Assembly: GCF_014696135.1 (NCBI RefSeq)
Contig: NZ_JACJPP010000007.1
Coordinates: 248,001-312,000 of the forward strand
Direction: 5' to 3'
DNA: 64,000 bases
Origin: Nodosilinea sp. FACHB-141
Lineage (GTDB): Bacteria; Cyanobacteriota; Cyanobacteriia; Phormidesmidales; Phormidesmidaceae
Shown here: piece after piece, positions 43,583-53,654 of the stretch
How the letters are laid out: every line of letters begins with the position of its first letter
Position numbering within the stretch: the first letter of the stretch is position 1
Made by a program: the position numbers and the translations under genes
Notes under the pieces: generated by a model
Told to the model about the DNA's origin: nothing
Database searches by the model: none
What the model saw: only the letters and a program-made list of their open reading frames with translations

Positions 43583-45016
43583 CTACTCCACCGTCAGCAG
43601 AAAACGGCCGCGATCGCCTGCCTCGAAGCTGTTGACTATCACAGAGTAGGTGCCGTCGCTAGGTAGTGTAACCGCAAGTTCAGAATTGGTATTGTCGGGG
43701 CTGGCGTCGTCGTTTTCGGCGAGGCGGTTGCGACCTTCGTCGAGCAAAATCAGGTAGGTGTCGAAGTCAGGGCTCTCTAGCCGCAAGCGCACTCTCTGCC
43801 CCGCCCGACCTCTAAAGCTGAATTCTTGGTAGTAGGAGCCATCTTGCAGGGTGTCATCATCAGGCCCTAGATTGCCCTGCTGCCGCAGTAGCGCACCGCT
43901 TGGAGCAGTCTGGGTAGGGCCACCCTGACCACCGCCCGACTGACTGAGTTGAAGCTGGTAGCGGCCCGCCTCTCCCTGACCGTAGCTGTTGGCGAGAATA
44001 ATGTAAGACCCGGTGTAGGGCAGCTGCACTGAGATCCGGGCGCTGAGATCGCCACCGCTGTCATCGTCTTGAACGGAAAAATCGTCGCGATCGGAGGCCA
44101 GCAAAATCAGGTAGGGGTCAACCTCCTGGCTGTTCATGGCGATAGTGACGGTTTGCCCCGCCTGCCCCTCAAACCGGTAGGGGTTGTAGAAGCTGCCGTC
44201 GGGCAGCACATTGCTGGTGTCGTTGAGCTGACCTTGCACCGTCGCGCCCAGGGCGATAGGGGCAGGTTCGCGGCTAGTGCGATCGGCGGGAGCTGAGGCC
44301 GTGGCCGTGCCCGATCGCACCGAGGCCAAAAACGTCTGCACCGCGTCGGTGGGGATGGCAAAGCCAATGCCCACGCTGCCGCCGTTGTCGCCAGTGGTAA
44401 AGATAGAGGTGTTGACGCCGATCACCTGCCCGGCGCTGTTGAGCAACGGGCCGCCTGAGTTACCAGGGTTGATGGCGGCATCGGTTTGAATCACGTTGCG
44501 ATCGCGGTCAATGCGGCTGACAATGCCCACGGTGAGGGTGCCCTGCAAGCCAAAGGGGCTGCCGATAGCAAAGGCGCTCTGCCCCACCCGCACTGAGTTG
44601 GGGGGCGCTAGGGTTACCGTCGGCAGGTTTGTAGGGTTGCCCCGCAGACGCACTGCCGCTAGGTCTAGCCGGTCTTGGCCGTAGCCCACTACATCGCCTT
44701 GGAAGCTGCGGCCGTCAGACAAGCGCACCGTCACCACACGCTCAGTACCAACCACGTGGGCGTTGGTAAGAATTAGTCCACTGGCGTCGACAATGCTGCC
44801 GCTGCCGCCGCCGTCGCGGGTATCAATGGCCACCACAGCCGGGCTGACCTGATCGTATACCCGAATGGTGGTGGCTTCATCGACAGGTGACTGAGCCAGC
44901 GCTGGGGTAGCCCCTAACGGGGTCAAGCGGACAGGGGCGATCGCCGTGATCCCCGCCAGTAGTGCCCCTAGGGCTAACGAACCCGATGCCAATCGCTTCA
45001 CTGCTGCCTGTGCCAT
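43583..45016 (-). CDS. Secreted HtrA-like serine protease with two pre-peptidase C-terminal domains
   Basis: A 477-residue exported S1C-type protease. A signal peptide covers about 1-40 (SLALGALLAGITAIAPV, cleavage near PALAQ). The trypsin-like domain (about 60-235) has the full triad: H87 in TNAHVVG, D118 in DRLDLAAV, and S187 in NPGNSGGPL. In place of the PDZ domain of HtrA/DegP proteins there are two PPC domains: about 245-350 (GSFYNPYRFEGQAGQTVTI, ILASDRDDFS) and about 370-475 (SYYQEFSFRGRAGQRVRL, LILLDEGRN). PPC domains often help secretion or are removed on maturation. ATG at 45016 with AGGG is preferred to the upstream GTG. Role probably periplasmic protein quality control or extracellular proteolysis. 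Confidence 0.92.
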   Translation of the reverse strand: MAQAAVKRLASGSLALGALLAGITAIAPVRLTPLGATPALAQSPVDEATTIRVYDQVSPAVVAIDTRDGGGSGSIVDASGLILTNAHVVGTERVVTVRLSDGRSFQGDVVGYGQDRLDLAAVRLRGNPTNLPTVTLAPPNSVRVGQSAFAIGSPFGLQGTLTVGIVSRIDRDRNVIQTDAAINPGNSGGPLLNSAGQVIGVNTSIFTTGDNGGSVGIGFAIPTDAVQTFLASVRSGTATASAPADRTSREPAPIALGATVQGQLNDTSNVLPDGSFYNPYRFEGQAGQTVTIAMNSQEVDPYLILLASDRDDFSVQDDDSGGDLSARISVQLPYTGSYIILANSYGQGEAGRYQLQLSQSGGGQGGPTQTAPSGALLRQQGNLGPDDDTLQDGSYYQEFSFRGRAGQRVRLRLESPDFDTYLILLDEGRNRLAENDDASPDNTNSELAVTLPSDGTYSVIVNSFEAGDRGRFLLTVE

Positions 45017-45105
45017 ATAGTCCCTAAATATCCTGTAAAAACGCACTACCGAGTCGGCATGAGGTAGTACCTGATACCTACTATTTACCTAGCCTTCCCC
45101 TACTT

Positions 45106-48100
45106 TCAGGATATATCTCTGGGTAGAGGCGCACCTGTCTCCTCAGCCACTTTCGCGGCAGGCACCGTCGCTCCCACTACCTGGTTGCGTCCTTGGGACT
45201 TGGCTTGATAGAGGGCGTCGTCAGCAGCCTTCAAGACATCCACAGCTTGCCAGCCGTGGCCAGGAAAGCTGGCTACCCCCAGCGAAGCTGACAGCGGATT
45301 GAGGATCAGGCCACTGTAGCTGATCTGGATCAGGCCTAGAGCCTGGCGAATTTCTTCAGCCCTTGCCATCGTGGCCTCGGGGGGTGACTCTGGCAGGATT
45401 AGAAGCATCTCTTCGCCCCCGTAGCGGCAGGCCACATCAGAACCGCGCACGCTATCGCGGAGGAGTTGCCCGACGGTTTCTAGGACGCGATCGCCCGCAT
45501 CATGGCCGTAGGTATCGTTAAACTGCTTGAAATGGTCAATATCGAGCATAATTACGCCAATTGTGTGGCACTGACGCTGGGCTCGCTGTACTTCTCGGGT
45601 CAGGGTTTCTTCTAGGTAGCGGCGATTAAACAGTCCGGTCAGTGGGTCACGAATGCTCTGCTGCTGAAGAGTTTCGCGCAGGTGCAGGTTGGCCAGCGCC
45701 AGAGCGATCTGCTCAGCCACGGTGCGAGCCAACTGCTGCACTGGCTGAGATAGCTCGGAGGCACTGAGGTAAAACAGCCCTAGGGTTTGGCTCTGGGCTA
45801 GCAGCGGAATGCAGAGGGTAGTCAAGGCATGGGTGCTTTCGGCCTGGCCGCACCCCAGACTCAGGCAGTCGTGGTCAATCTGGTGCAGACGCTCCCTGCC
45901 CAAGATACAGCAGTCTGGAGGAATAAACTCGGTAGCTGATGCCCGCTGTGCCCCCCAGGTGGCAACCTGCTCAACGCAATAGTCGACGGCATTGGTCAAC
46001 ATGAAAATGCTGCCACTGCTGCCGGGAAACAGGGGTGCCACCAGGACACCTAAGGACTGGTAAGCGTCTTTGGCTGTCAGACAGGCCTGCAAAAAGTCGC
46101 TCATTTCACTCAACAGCCGCATTTGCTGGGTGTGCTGGTTGAGTTCGTCAACGCGGGTAGCCAGCTGCTGATTTACCTGCTGTAGGTCATGCTCTGACCG
46201 CTTGAGAGGAGTAATGTCGCTAAAGGTTACGGCAAAGCCATCGCCCAGCTGGACGGCCATGTTCTCAAACCAGCTGTGGATGCCGTCATGGTTGTAGTGA
46301 AACTGACGCCGCACCGGGTCACCCGACTCGGTAACTTGTACGTAGAGGTCAAACAACCCATCGGTTTTGTTGCCAGGCATTTCATCTAGCAGGCGCTTAC
46401 CAATTAGGTATGCGGCGTTGCGTTTCGCCATTTTGCAGGCGGCAGGGTTGCTCAGTAACCACTCAAAATCCACAATGATGCCCGATTCATCGCGCACCGC
46501 TTTAAAGGCCATGATGCCGTCGAGAGAGCTATTAAGCACGCTGGATAGCTGCATTTTTGAGGTTTGCAGAGCGGCCTGAATAGTCACCATAGCAGTAACA
46601 TCTAGATGACTGCCTACCACACGAATCACCTGCCCGGCAGTATTCTTTTGGCGAATGGCGCGGGAGAGAATGTGGACTGTAGAGCCATCTTTGTGATGAA
46701 ACCGCTGGGTAATGGAGAACTGATCGCTGCGGCCACTGGTGTAGTCATCTACGAGCTGACGGACTGCCGCTCGGTCTTCAGCAAAAATTACTGATTCCCA
46801 GGCGGCAAAGCTGTTGGCTAGCTCGTGATCGGCGTAGCCCAACATCGCCTTCCACTGGGGCGAAAAGTAAATCTCTCCAGTGACCAGATTCCAATCCCAA
46901 TAGCCTTCGGCAGAGGCTTGGAGCACTAGATCGAGCTGGTCTTTGGTGTTTTGCAGCTCTGTCTCAGCCTGTATGCGATCGCTGATGTCTCGGGCTGCAC
47001 CATAAACAAGATGGCCTACAGGCACCGATCGCCACTCGATCCAGCGGTAAGAACCATTGCGGCAGCGATAGCGGTTGACAAAGTTAAGAATCTCCTGCTG
47101 CTGGGTCAGCGACGAGAGCGCTGCCAGGGTGGCGTCTATATCCTCGGGGTGCACATAGTCGATGTATCGGGTGCCCTGCATTTCCTGGGCTGAGTAGCCT
47201 AGGGTCCTTTGCCACTGGCCACTAAGGCGGTGGAAGTAACCGCTGGTATCGCCAATACAGAGCAGGTCAAGGGAAACTGAGAAGAATCGATCGAGCTCTT
47301 CGGCGGTGGTCTGGAGCTTCAGCTCGATCTGCTTGCGATCGCTAACATCGCGCACAATCACTAGGCACTGGTCTGTACCGCAGGGGGCTAAGCGCACTTC
47401 TTCGTGGCAAAGCTGGCCATGCTTTTCAAACTGGTGTTCCCAAGTTTGAAGCTCACCGGTGCTCAGCGCGCACTCGATCCGCTGGAGCTGATGATCGAAT
47501 AACTTGGGGGGCAAGACCTCTGACAGATTGTTTTGCACTGGCAAAAAAGTACCCGCCGCCACATCGGCAGGGGGCAAAAAGCTAAAGCAGGTGCCATCGC
47601 GCCCTACGCGCAACAGCAGGTCGGGAATCGCTTCAACAATGGCCCGGTTGGTAGCCTCACTCTCGCGCAGAATGATCGTTAGCTGCTGCTGGTGGATTTC
47701 GGCCTGCTTGCGCTCGCTGATGTCTTTGTGGGTGCCGATTACCCGCAGGGGCTTGCCATCGGCATCCCGCTCCATCACCTTGCCGCGATCTAGGATCCAC
47801 TTATAGCTGCCATCCTTGCAGCGGAGCCGGTACTCCTTTTGGTAGACGGGAGTCTCACCGTCAAAATGCTTTTCCAAGTCTGCATAGCACTGACCTTTGT
47901 CAGCAGGGTGCAAGCGGCTATTCCGTTCGTCCATGCTGCTGCCAATTTCATCGTCGGCATAGCCCAGCATTGCCTTCCATTGGTGGGAGAAAAATACTTC
48001 ATTGGTCTGAGTGTTCCAGTCCCATAGCCCATCGCCAGAGCCTTCGATGGCAAACTGCCAGCGGGCTTCGCTATCTCGCAGGGCCGCTTCGGTTTGTTTT

Positions 48101-48624
48101 AGCTCGGTGATATCGACCCCAATGCCTCCTACCAAAGTGCTTGTGGCCCCAATCGCCTGCATGGGAAACTTCCGCACCAGGTAGGTGTGGATGGTGCCAT
48201 CGGGTAGGGGGGCTTGTTCTATCGTTTCTAGAACTGTCTGGTGCTCCAGCACCCACTTGTTGTTTTGGAGGTAGTTTTGGGCCAAAGCGGCAGGAAATAG
48301 GGCTTCGACAGACTGGCCCACGGCCTCCTGCTCGGTTAGATCTACCATCGCCAGCCAATCTGGGTTGGCGTAGGTCATCATGCCCTGGGCATCGGTAATC
48401 CAGGCTAGAATCGGCGCATAGGTCACAAAATCCTGAAACGGATCAGATATTTGGGGCTGCAAACAATTGGAGATCGGCTGCGATTTGCCGTTGCCGTTAT
48501 CCTGTGGCAAAACCTGGCATTGGTTGTGGCCTGCCTTCCGCAGAGTTGCTACCTGCCGTTGCAGGTCAGCGTTCTCTGTCTGTAGCTGCTGCACTAAGCG
48601 CCTTAGATCATCCACCTCAGCCAT
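45106..48624 (-). CDS. Six-PAS, GAF, GGDEF diguanylate cyclase
   Basis: A 1172-residue signalling enzyme that synthesises cyclic-di-GMP. A short coiled coil (LRRLVQQLQTENADLQRQV) opens the protein. Six PAS-like units follow, recognisable at ILAWITDAQ, GSGDGLWDWNTQTNEVF, AIPDLLLRVGRDG, SLDLLCIGDTSG, ASAEGYWDWNLVTGEIY and LNSSLDGIMAF; units 2 and 5 are very alike. Then comes a GAF-like domain (about 865-1015) and a C-terminal GGDEF domain with LDIDHFKQFNDTYGHDAGD, the inhibitory-site RGSD and active-site CRYGGEEM, a permitted GGDEF variant. No EAL domain is present. ATG at 48624 (MAEVDDLRRL) is chosen; 46 extra upstream codons look unconserved. Confidence 0.92.
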   Translation of the reverse strand: MAEVDDLRRLVQQLQTENADLQRQVATLRKAGHNQCQVLPQDNGNGKSQPISNCLQPQISDPFQDFVTYAPILAWITDAQGMMTYANPDWLAMVDLTEQEAVGQSVEALFPAALAQNYLQNNKWVLEHQTVLETIEQAPLPDGTIHTYLVRKFPMQAIGATSTLVGGIGVDITELKQTEAALRDSEARWQFAIEGSGDGLWDWNTQTNEVFFSHQWKAMLGYADDEIGSSMDERNSRLHPADKGQCYADLEKHFDGETPVYQKEYRLRCKDGSYKWILDRGKVMERDADGKPLRVIGTHKDISERKQAEIHQQQLTIILRESEATNRAIVEAIPDLLLRVGRDGTCFSFLPPADVAAGTFLPVQNNLSEVLPPKLFDHQLQRIECALSTGELQTWEHQFEKHGQLCHEEVRLAPCGTDQCLVIVRDVSDRKQIELKLQTTAEELDRFFSVSLDLLCIGDTSGYFHRLSGQWQRTLGYSAQEMQGTRYIDYVHPEDIDATLAALSSLTQQQEILNFVNRYRCRNGSYRWIEWRSVPVGHLVYGAARDISDRIQAETELQNTKDQLDLVLQASAEGYWDWNLVTGEIYFSPQWKAMLGYADHELANSFAAWESVIFAEDRAAVRQLVDDYTSGRSDQFSITQRFHHKDGSTVHILSRAIRQKNTAGQVIRVVGSHLDVTAMVTIQAALQTSKMQLSSVLNSSLDGIMAFKAVRDESGIIVDFEWLLSNPAACKMAKRNAAYLIGKRLLDEMPGNKTDGLFDLYVQVTESGDPVRRQFHYNHDGIHSWFENMAVQLGDGFAVTFSDITPLKRSEHDLQQVNQQLATRVDELNQHTQQMRLLSEMSDFLQACLTAKDAYQSLGVLVAPLFPGSSGSIFMLTNAVDYCVEQVATWGAQRASATEFIPPDCCILGRERLHQIDHDCLSLGCGQAESTHALTTLCIPLLAQSQTLGLFYLSASELSQPVQQLARTVAEQIALALANLHLRETLQQQSIRDPLTGLFNRRYLEETLTREVQRAQRQCHTIGVIMLDIDHFKQFNDTYGHDAGDRVLETVGQLLRDSVRGSDVACRYGGEEMLLILPESPPEATMARAEEIRQALGLIQISYSGLILNPLSASLGVASFPGHGWQAVDVLKAADDALYQAKSQGRNQVVGATVPAAKVAEETGAPLPRDIS

Positions 48625-48981
48625 GGCGCATCCAGACCTCCACACCCTACTGCCTATAGGTTTGTATTCCCTACTTTGAAAGCCAAGATCGCCTTGACCA
48701 GTAAATTTCAGAAAAATCTTTGGCGACAATAACTGTCTCAACTTAGTAGCTAAGCTTCTCAATCGTAGTCTTTAGCAATACTGAAGTCTGTCTACCTCTG
48801 ATTGGGCAGGGCAACCCTTGTTTACAACTAAGACGCTACATTCGTTGCATTAGAAATATTGAAATCAAACTTTGTATAAGCCTCGCTCCACTCTGCACGG
48901 CTATCTACGGCGAGGGTTCGAGCCTAGAATGCCTAAGGTTTTGTGTGGTAGGTTTGCGAGCAAATATTTGGTGAGGTTTTG
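48625..48981. other. Divergent promoter region upstream of the diguanylate cyclase
   Basis: A 357-base, AT-richer interval between the cyclase start and a small exported-protein gene. I see no stable hairpin, palindrome or extra gene. The longer open frame of the cyclase covers the left 138 bases but is judged non-coding. Confidence 0.45.
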
Positions 48982-49323
48982 ATGGTTATGAATAGGCTAA
49001 TAGCTAGCTTTTTGAGCGCAGTGCGCCAATCGTTGGGCAAACGTTTAGGCATCAGTATCTGTCTAGGCATCGCCCTAGTAACTGCTATAACCGTTTTGGG
49101 CTCAAGTCGGTTAGCTCCAGTACTCGCCACCGTGGCCGAAGCGCCCCGCCTGGTGCCCGCGATCTTAAACGGCAGCCCAGTCAGTGTGCTGTATGTGACT
49201 CGCAGCAGCGACACGGTGCTAGCGCGCTGCTACCCAGGGTTTGAGCCATCCCTGACTCTGCGGGCTATGGGTAGTAATGCTGAGCAGATGGAGGGGGTGC
49301 TGACCTGCGTCAGCCGTCAGTAG
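48982..49323 (+). CDS. Small putative exported or membrane-anchored protein
   Basis: A 113-residue hypothetical protein. An N-terminal basic region (RQSLGKR) is followed by a hydrophobic stretch ISICLGIALVTAITVLGSS, probably a signal peptide or anchor with possible cleavage near APVLATVAEA. The remaining 65 residues include LNGSPVSVLYVTRSSDTVLARCYPG with two cysteines (CYPG and LTCVS) that could pair in the periplasm. I recognise no family. The ATG at 48982 or at 48988 may be used; TTG at 48979 is less likely. It is convergent with ndhD and shares its terminator. Confidence 0.6.
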   Translation: MVMNRLIASFLSAVRQSLGKRLGISICLGIALVTAITVLGSSRLAPVLATVAEAPRLVPAILNGSPVSVLYVTRSSDTVLARCYPGFEPSLTLRAMGSNAEQMEGVLTCVSRQ

Positions 49324-49364
49324 GGTCTGGCATGAAGAACGAAGAGTGAAGAATCGAACTAAAA

Positions 49365-49395
49365 ACACCCTCTGAAGCTAGGCCTCGGAGGGTGT
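49365..49395. terminator. Bidirectional hairpin between the small exported protein and ndhD
   Basis: Arms ACACCCTC and GAGGGTGT with further pairing inside the 15-base middle; it suits both convergent genes. Confidence 0.6.
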
Positions 49396-49427
49396 CTGTA
49401 TCAGCTGGGTCAGGTAGAAGGGTGGTT

Positions 49428-51017
49428 CTACTGGCTTAAAGAAGGAGCCTTGAGTACCGGGAGGGCAGCGACGGGGGCCAGCCCTTCGGCACTGGCTTCG
49501 GTTGCCACAAATACTTGGCTAAGTCGAGCGGTGAGCTTTTGGGTGGTGGCGTCGTAGATTTGGGTCAGCATTTTAGGGTAAAACCCAAAGCCAATGATTG
49601 GCACCAACAGGCAGGCGATGATAAACACCTCGCGAGGCTCGGCATCAGCTAGCACCTCGTGCTCGACCAGTTCTTTGTTCTCAGGGCCGTAGAAAATCTC
49701 CCTCAGCATCGATAGCAGGTAGATGGGGGTGAGAATAACCCCGATCGCCATGAAGATGACCGTAATCAGCCTAAAGGTAAAGCTGTAGGCATCGCTGGTG
49801 GCAAAGCCCACAAACACCATCAGCTCAGCCACAAAACCGCTCATCCCTGGCAGGGCCAGCGAGGCCAGCGAGCAGGTAGTGAACATGGCGAAGATCTTGG
49901 GCATCTTTTTGCCCACGCCGCCCATCTCATCCAGGATGAGGGTGTGGGTGCGATCGTAGGTGGCTCCCACCAAGAAGAACAGGCTAGCCCCAATTAACCC
50001 ATGGGAGACCATCTGAAGCACCGCGCCGCTCAGCCCCAGGTTGGTAAACGAAGCTATGCCAATCAGCACAAATCCCATGTGCGAGATCGACGAGTAGGCA
50101 ATCTTGCGCTTGAGGTTGCGCTGGGCGAAGGAGGTCAGCGCCGCGTAAACGATGTTGACACAGCCCAGAATCACCAGAACTGGCGCGAAATAGGTGTGGG
50201 CGTCGGGCAGCATACCCAGATTCATGCGAATCAGCGCGTAGCCGCCCATCTTCAACAGAATGCCCGCCAGCAGCATGTGTACCGGTGCTGTGGCCTCACC
50301 ATGGGCATCGGGCAGCCAGGTGTGCAATGGAATGATTGGCAGCTTGACCGCGTAGGCGATCAAAAACGCCCCGTAGAGCAAGAGCTGCATCCGTAAGGGA
50401 TAGACTTTCTCGGCTAGGGCGGTCATATCGAAGGTGATGGTATCACCGTAGAAGGCCATGGCCAGCGCCGCCACCAAGATGAACAGCGACCCGCCAGCGG
50501 TATAGAGAATAAACTTGGTCGCGGCGTAGAGCCGCTTCTTGCCGCCCCAGATCGACAGCAGCAGGTATACCGGAATCAGCTCTAGCTCCCAGAAGAGAAA
50601 GAACAGCAGCATATCCTGCACGGCAAACACGCCGATCTGACCGCTATACATGGCCAGCAGCAGAAAGTAAAAGAACTTGGGCTTGAGTGTCACCGGCCAG
50701 GCCGCCAGAGCCGCCAGGGTGGTGATGAACCCGGTCAGCAGCACCAGAGGCATTGACAGACCGTCTACCCCTAAGGACCACTTCAGGTCGAGCTGGGGCA
50801 CCCAGGTGTAGCTCTCCACCAGTTGTAGACCGGGCTGACTAAAGTCGTAGTTGAGGTAGAAGGCAGCCACAATCAACACAAAGTCGATCAGGCCCACCGA
50901 CAGGGCATACCAGCGCACCGTCTTACCGTTGTCGTCGGGCAAAAACGGTATCGCTATACAAGCCACTAGCGGCAGCAGCGTAACGGTGGTCAACCAGGGA
51001 AAAGTCGCGAGGTCCAT
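49428..51017 (-). CDS. ndhD: NAD(P)H-quinone oxidoreductase subunit 4 (NdhD/M)
   Basis: A 529-residue antiporter-like membrane subunit of NDH-1 with about 14 helices. The conserved [20 protein letters not shown] (essential glutamate in helix 5), [38 protein letters not shown] and [14 protein letters not shown] are present. Its place directly after ndhF matches the ndhF1-ndhD1 pair of the respiratory and cyclic-flow complex, whereas the CO2-uptake forms have ndhF3-ndhD3-cupA; no cup gene lies here. The 168-base spacer from ndhF has unusual internal repeats. Confidence 0.96.
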   Translation of the reverse strand: MDLATFPWLTTVTLLPLVACIAIPFLPDDNGKTVRWYALSVGLIDFVLIVAAFYLNYDFSQPGLQLVESYTWVPQLDLKWSLGVDGLSMPLVLLTGFITTLAALAAWPVTLKPKFFYFLLLAMYSGQIGVFAVQDMLLFFLFWELELIPVYLLLSIWGGKKRLYAATKFILYTAGGSLFILVAALAMAFYGDTITFDMTALAEKVYPLRMQLLLYGAFLIAYAVKLPIIPLHTWLPDAHGEATAPVHMLLAGILLKMGGYALIRMNLGMLPDAHTYFAPVLVILGCVNIVYAALTSFAQRNLKRKIAYSSISHMGFVLIGIASFTNLGLSGAVLQMVSHGLIGASLFFLVGATYDRTHTLILDEMGGVGKKMPKIFAMFTTCSLASLALPGMSGFVAELMVFVGFATSDAYSFTFRLITVIFMAIGVILTPIYLLSMLREIFYGPENKELVEHEVLADAEPREVFIIACLLVPIIGFGFYPKMLTQIYDATTQKLTARLSQVFVATEASAEGLAPVAALPVLKAPSLSQ

Positions 51018-51045
51018 ATCGTCGTTCTCGTCGCGTTCTGCTTAG

Positions 51046-51176
51046 GAGTGGATGAGTGGATGAGAAGGGGGATGGATGGGAAGGGGCATAGAGGCATGGG
51101 GTGGATAGGTAGAGCAGTTTAGAGAGTGTCGCGGTATCAAAACTCATCTACTCATCCACTCTCACACCCATCCATC
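51046..51176. repeat. Short direct and inverted repeats in the ndhF-ndhD spacer
   Basis: Arm 51046-51064 (GAGTGGATGAGTGGATGAG) pairs with 51143-51161 with one mismatch. A second pair, GATGGATGGG (51071-51080) and CCCATCCATC (51167-51176), interlocks with the first and does not nest. GTGGATGA is also tandem. The region could form alternative RNA structures within the ndhF-ndhD transcript. Confidence 0.6.
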
Positions 51177-51185
51177 CTCACATCC

Positions 51186-53267
51186 TTACGTCACGCCCGA
51201 CAGCAGCACTAGCCCTAGCACTGCGCCAAATACGATTAGTGCGTAGAACTGAGCCCGTCCATTCTCCAGATACTTCAACCCTTCGCCCGTCACCAGGGTA
51301 ACGAGGCCAGCCAGGTTGACGAGGCCATCAACAATGCGGATATCGACTTCGAGCACCTGCTTGGCCAGCTTGCGGCTGCCCTGGACAAAGACAACCTCGT
51401 AGATATCGTCGATGTACCACTTGTTGAGGGAGAGGTTGTAGAGGAAGGGGATTCTGGCGGCGATCGCCCTCGGATCAATCGCCTTCGTGCGATACATCAG
51501 CACGGAGATGATGATGCCGACCGTGGCGATCGCCACGGAACTCCCCGCCATCAAGGCAAACTCGTTCCAGTCAAAGGCCTCTGCCGTCTCTACAGCTTCG
51601 ATCACTTCCCCGGGGGGATGGATGAATGCCTCAAAGTAGTTGGCAAAGGGAGTACCGACTAGACCCACCAATACTGAGGGCACGGCTAGCGCCACCAGCG
51701 GAAAGACCATCGACAGCGGCGACTCGTGGGGTTCGTGGGCGTGGTGCCCATGGTTATCGTGGTCGTCGTGGGCGGTATCTAGGGTCAGCTCCTGGGGGTT
51801 CATTGCGCCCGGCCCAAGGGACATGCCCATCTTCTGAAACTGGGCCCGCTTGAGGTCGCGGCGAATGCCTTCATCGTTGCCCCGAAAGCTGCCTTCAAAG
51901 GTGGAGAAGTACATGCGGAACATGTAGAAGGCGGTGATGCCTGCTGTCAGCCAGCCTACTGCCCAGAGGGCAGGGTTGACCGCAAAGGTGGCCCCAAGAA
52001 TTTCATCCTTCGACCAGAAGCCGGCGAAGGGGGGAATGCCGGAGATAGCCAGCGTGCCGATTAAAAAGGTAATGGCCGTGACGGGCATGTACTTGCGCAG
52101 GCCGCCCATCAAGCGCATATCCTGGGCCAGCGCTGGGTCGTGGCCCACCACCGCTTCCATGCCGTGGATAACGGAGCCGGAGCCAAGAAACAGCATGGCC
52201 TTGAAGTAGGCGTGGGTCATCAGGTGAAATAGACCGGCGCTGTAGGCGCCAACGCCCATAGCCATGACCATGTAGCCCAGCTGCGACATGGTCGAAAAGG
52301 CCAGCCCTTTCTTGATGTCGTTTTGGGTGATGGCGATCGTGGCTCCCATGAAGGCGGTAAACGCTCCGGTGTAGGCAATTACCGTCATCACCGTGGGGAT
52401 GTGCTCGAACACGGGGTACATGCGGGCTACCAGGAACACCCCGGCTGCCACCATGGTCGCCGCGTGAATCAGCGCTGAGATGGGGGTGGGGCCTTCCATG
52501 GCGTCGGGCAGCCACACGTGGAGGGGGAACTGGGCCGATTTGGCCACCGGACCCAGGAATACCAGAATGGCGAAGATAGCAGCGACGCTAGCGGGCAAAC
52601 TGCCCACATTCACCATGTCGGTGAGTCGTTCGCCCATGATTTCGAAGTCGAAGCTGCCGGTGGCCCAAAACAGACCCAAGATGCCCAGCAGCAGGCCAAA
52701 GTCGCCCACTCGATTGGTGACAAAGGCCTTTTGACAGGCGTCGGCAGCGGGCTTGCGATCGTACCAAAAGCCAATCAGCAGGTACGAGCACATGCCCACC
52801 AGCTCCCAGAACACATAGACCTGGAGCAGGTTGGGGCTAATTACCAGGCCCAGCATTGAGGAACTAAACAGGCTCAGGTAGGCGTAGAACCGCACATAGC
52901 CCGCGTCGTGAGCCATGTAGCCATCGGTGTAGACCATCACCAGGAAGGCGACGGTGGTGACCACCACCAGCATCAACGCCACCAAGTGGTCGATGGTGTA
53001 GCCCATCTCGATGCGGAAGTCACCCGCCGCGGCCCATTCAAACATGGCCTGGTAGGGAGCGTGGCCCTGCCACTGACTCCAAAAAATTGCAAAGGAAAGC
53101 ACCATCGCCGCCCCAATCAGGGAGACGATGAAGATTGCCACCGGCCGCCGCAGCTTGCTGGTGGCCTCGCCGTAGGAGATGAGCCCGGTGCCAACTATGG
53201 CAGCCCCGATGAGCGGCAGCACCGGGATCAGCCAGGCGTATTGATAAAGCGTGTCTACAGAATCCAT
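51186..53267 (-). CDS. ndhF: NAD(P)H-quinone oxidoreductase subunit 5 (NdhF/L)
   Basis: A 693-residue proton-pumping membrane subunit of NDH-1 with about 15-16 helices and the long lateral helix near the C-terminus. Recognisable stretches are YVFWELVGMCSYLLIGFWYD, KSAQFPLHVWLPDAMEGPTP, NDIKKGLAFSTMSQLGYM, and SGIPPFAGFWSKDEIL. A His/Asp-rich soluble loop (DHDNHGHHAHEPHESP) sits near residue 500. Family length is normal. It is the first gene of the ndhF-ndhD pair; its promoter should be in the 387-base region upstream. Confidence 0.97.
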   Translation of the reverse strand: MDSVDTLYQYAWLIPVLPLIGAAIVGTGLISYGEATSKLRRPVAIFIVSLIGAAMVLSFAIFWSQWQGHAPYQAMFEWAAAGDFRIEMGYTIDHLVALMLVVVTTVAFLVMVYTDGYMAHDAGYVRFYAYLSLFSSSMLGLVISPNLLQVYVFWELVGMCSYLLIGFWYDRKPAADACQKAFVTNRVGDFGLLLGILGLFWATGSFDFEIMGERLTDMVNVGSLPASVAAIFAILVFLGPVAKSAQFPLHVWLPDAMEGPTPISALIHAATMVAAGVFLVARMYPVFEHIPTVMTVIAYTGAFTAFMGATIAITQNDIKKGLAFSTMSQLGYMVMAMGVGAYSAGLFHLMTHAYFKAMLFLGSGSVIHGMEAVVGHDPALAQDMRLMGGLRKYMPVTAITFLIGTLAISGIPPFAGFWSKDEILGATFAVNPALWAVGWLTAGITAFYMFRMYFSTFEGSFRGNDEGIRRDLKRAQFQKMGMSLGPGAMNPQELTLDTAHDDHDNHGHHAHEPHESPLSMVFPLVALAVPSVLVGLVGTPFANYFEAFIHPPGEVIEAVETAEAFDWNEFALMAGSSVAIATVGIIISVLMYRTKAIDPRAIAARIPFLYNLSLNKWYIDDIYEVVFVQGSRKLAKQVLEVDIRIVDGLVNLAGLVTLVTGEGLKYLENGRAQFYALIVFGAVLGLVLLSGVT

Positions 53268-53654
53268 CTTGACTGCCTACTCCAAGAGCTTGCGTGAGTT
53301 GGCAAAAAACCGCTTACATTCTGACATACCCTTTCCCAAGGAAAAGTCGGTTTCGCAGCAAAGTTGGAGGAGTTGGGGCGCGATCGCCGCCAGCTTGACC
53401 AACCTTAGAGCTTGCCTAAGCCGTAGCCAAAGGCTGCCAAACCCTTGCCCCAGAACCATTCTGGAGACCCATTGGCTTTAGGGCGGGTTTCTTAAGAAAG
53501 ATATCTAATTCTGTGAGTGATTGCTGGCTGAGAGCAAAATCTCAGCCTTAAGCCATAATCAGGGCAACCGCTGTTCTCTATAAATAGTTCAATGGCTAGC
53601 CAACCAACGATTTACTTGAGTCAGCCTCTAAAGAAATAGATTTTTTGGAATGCT
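53268..53654. other. Divergent promoter region upstream of ndhF
   Basis: A 387-base interval. It contains a perfect eight-base hairpin (GGCTGAGA at 53526-53533 and TCTCAGCC at 53540-53547, loop GCAAAA) and a TATAAAT box at 53579-53585 that could be the -10 element of the + strand gene. No protein frame is convincing. Confidence 0.5.

Noticed and set aside
53277-53459. 60-codon minus-strand frame upstream of ndhF
   Set aside because: No start context and no recognisable sequence; it sits in the ndhF promoter region.
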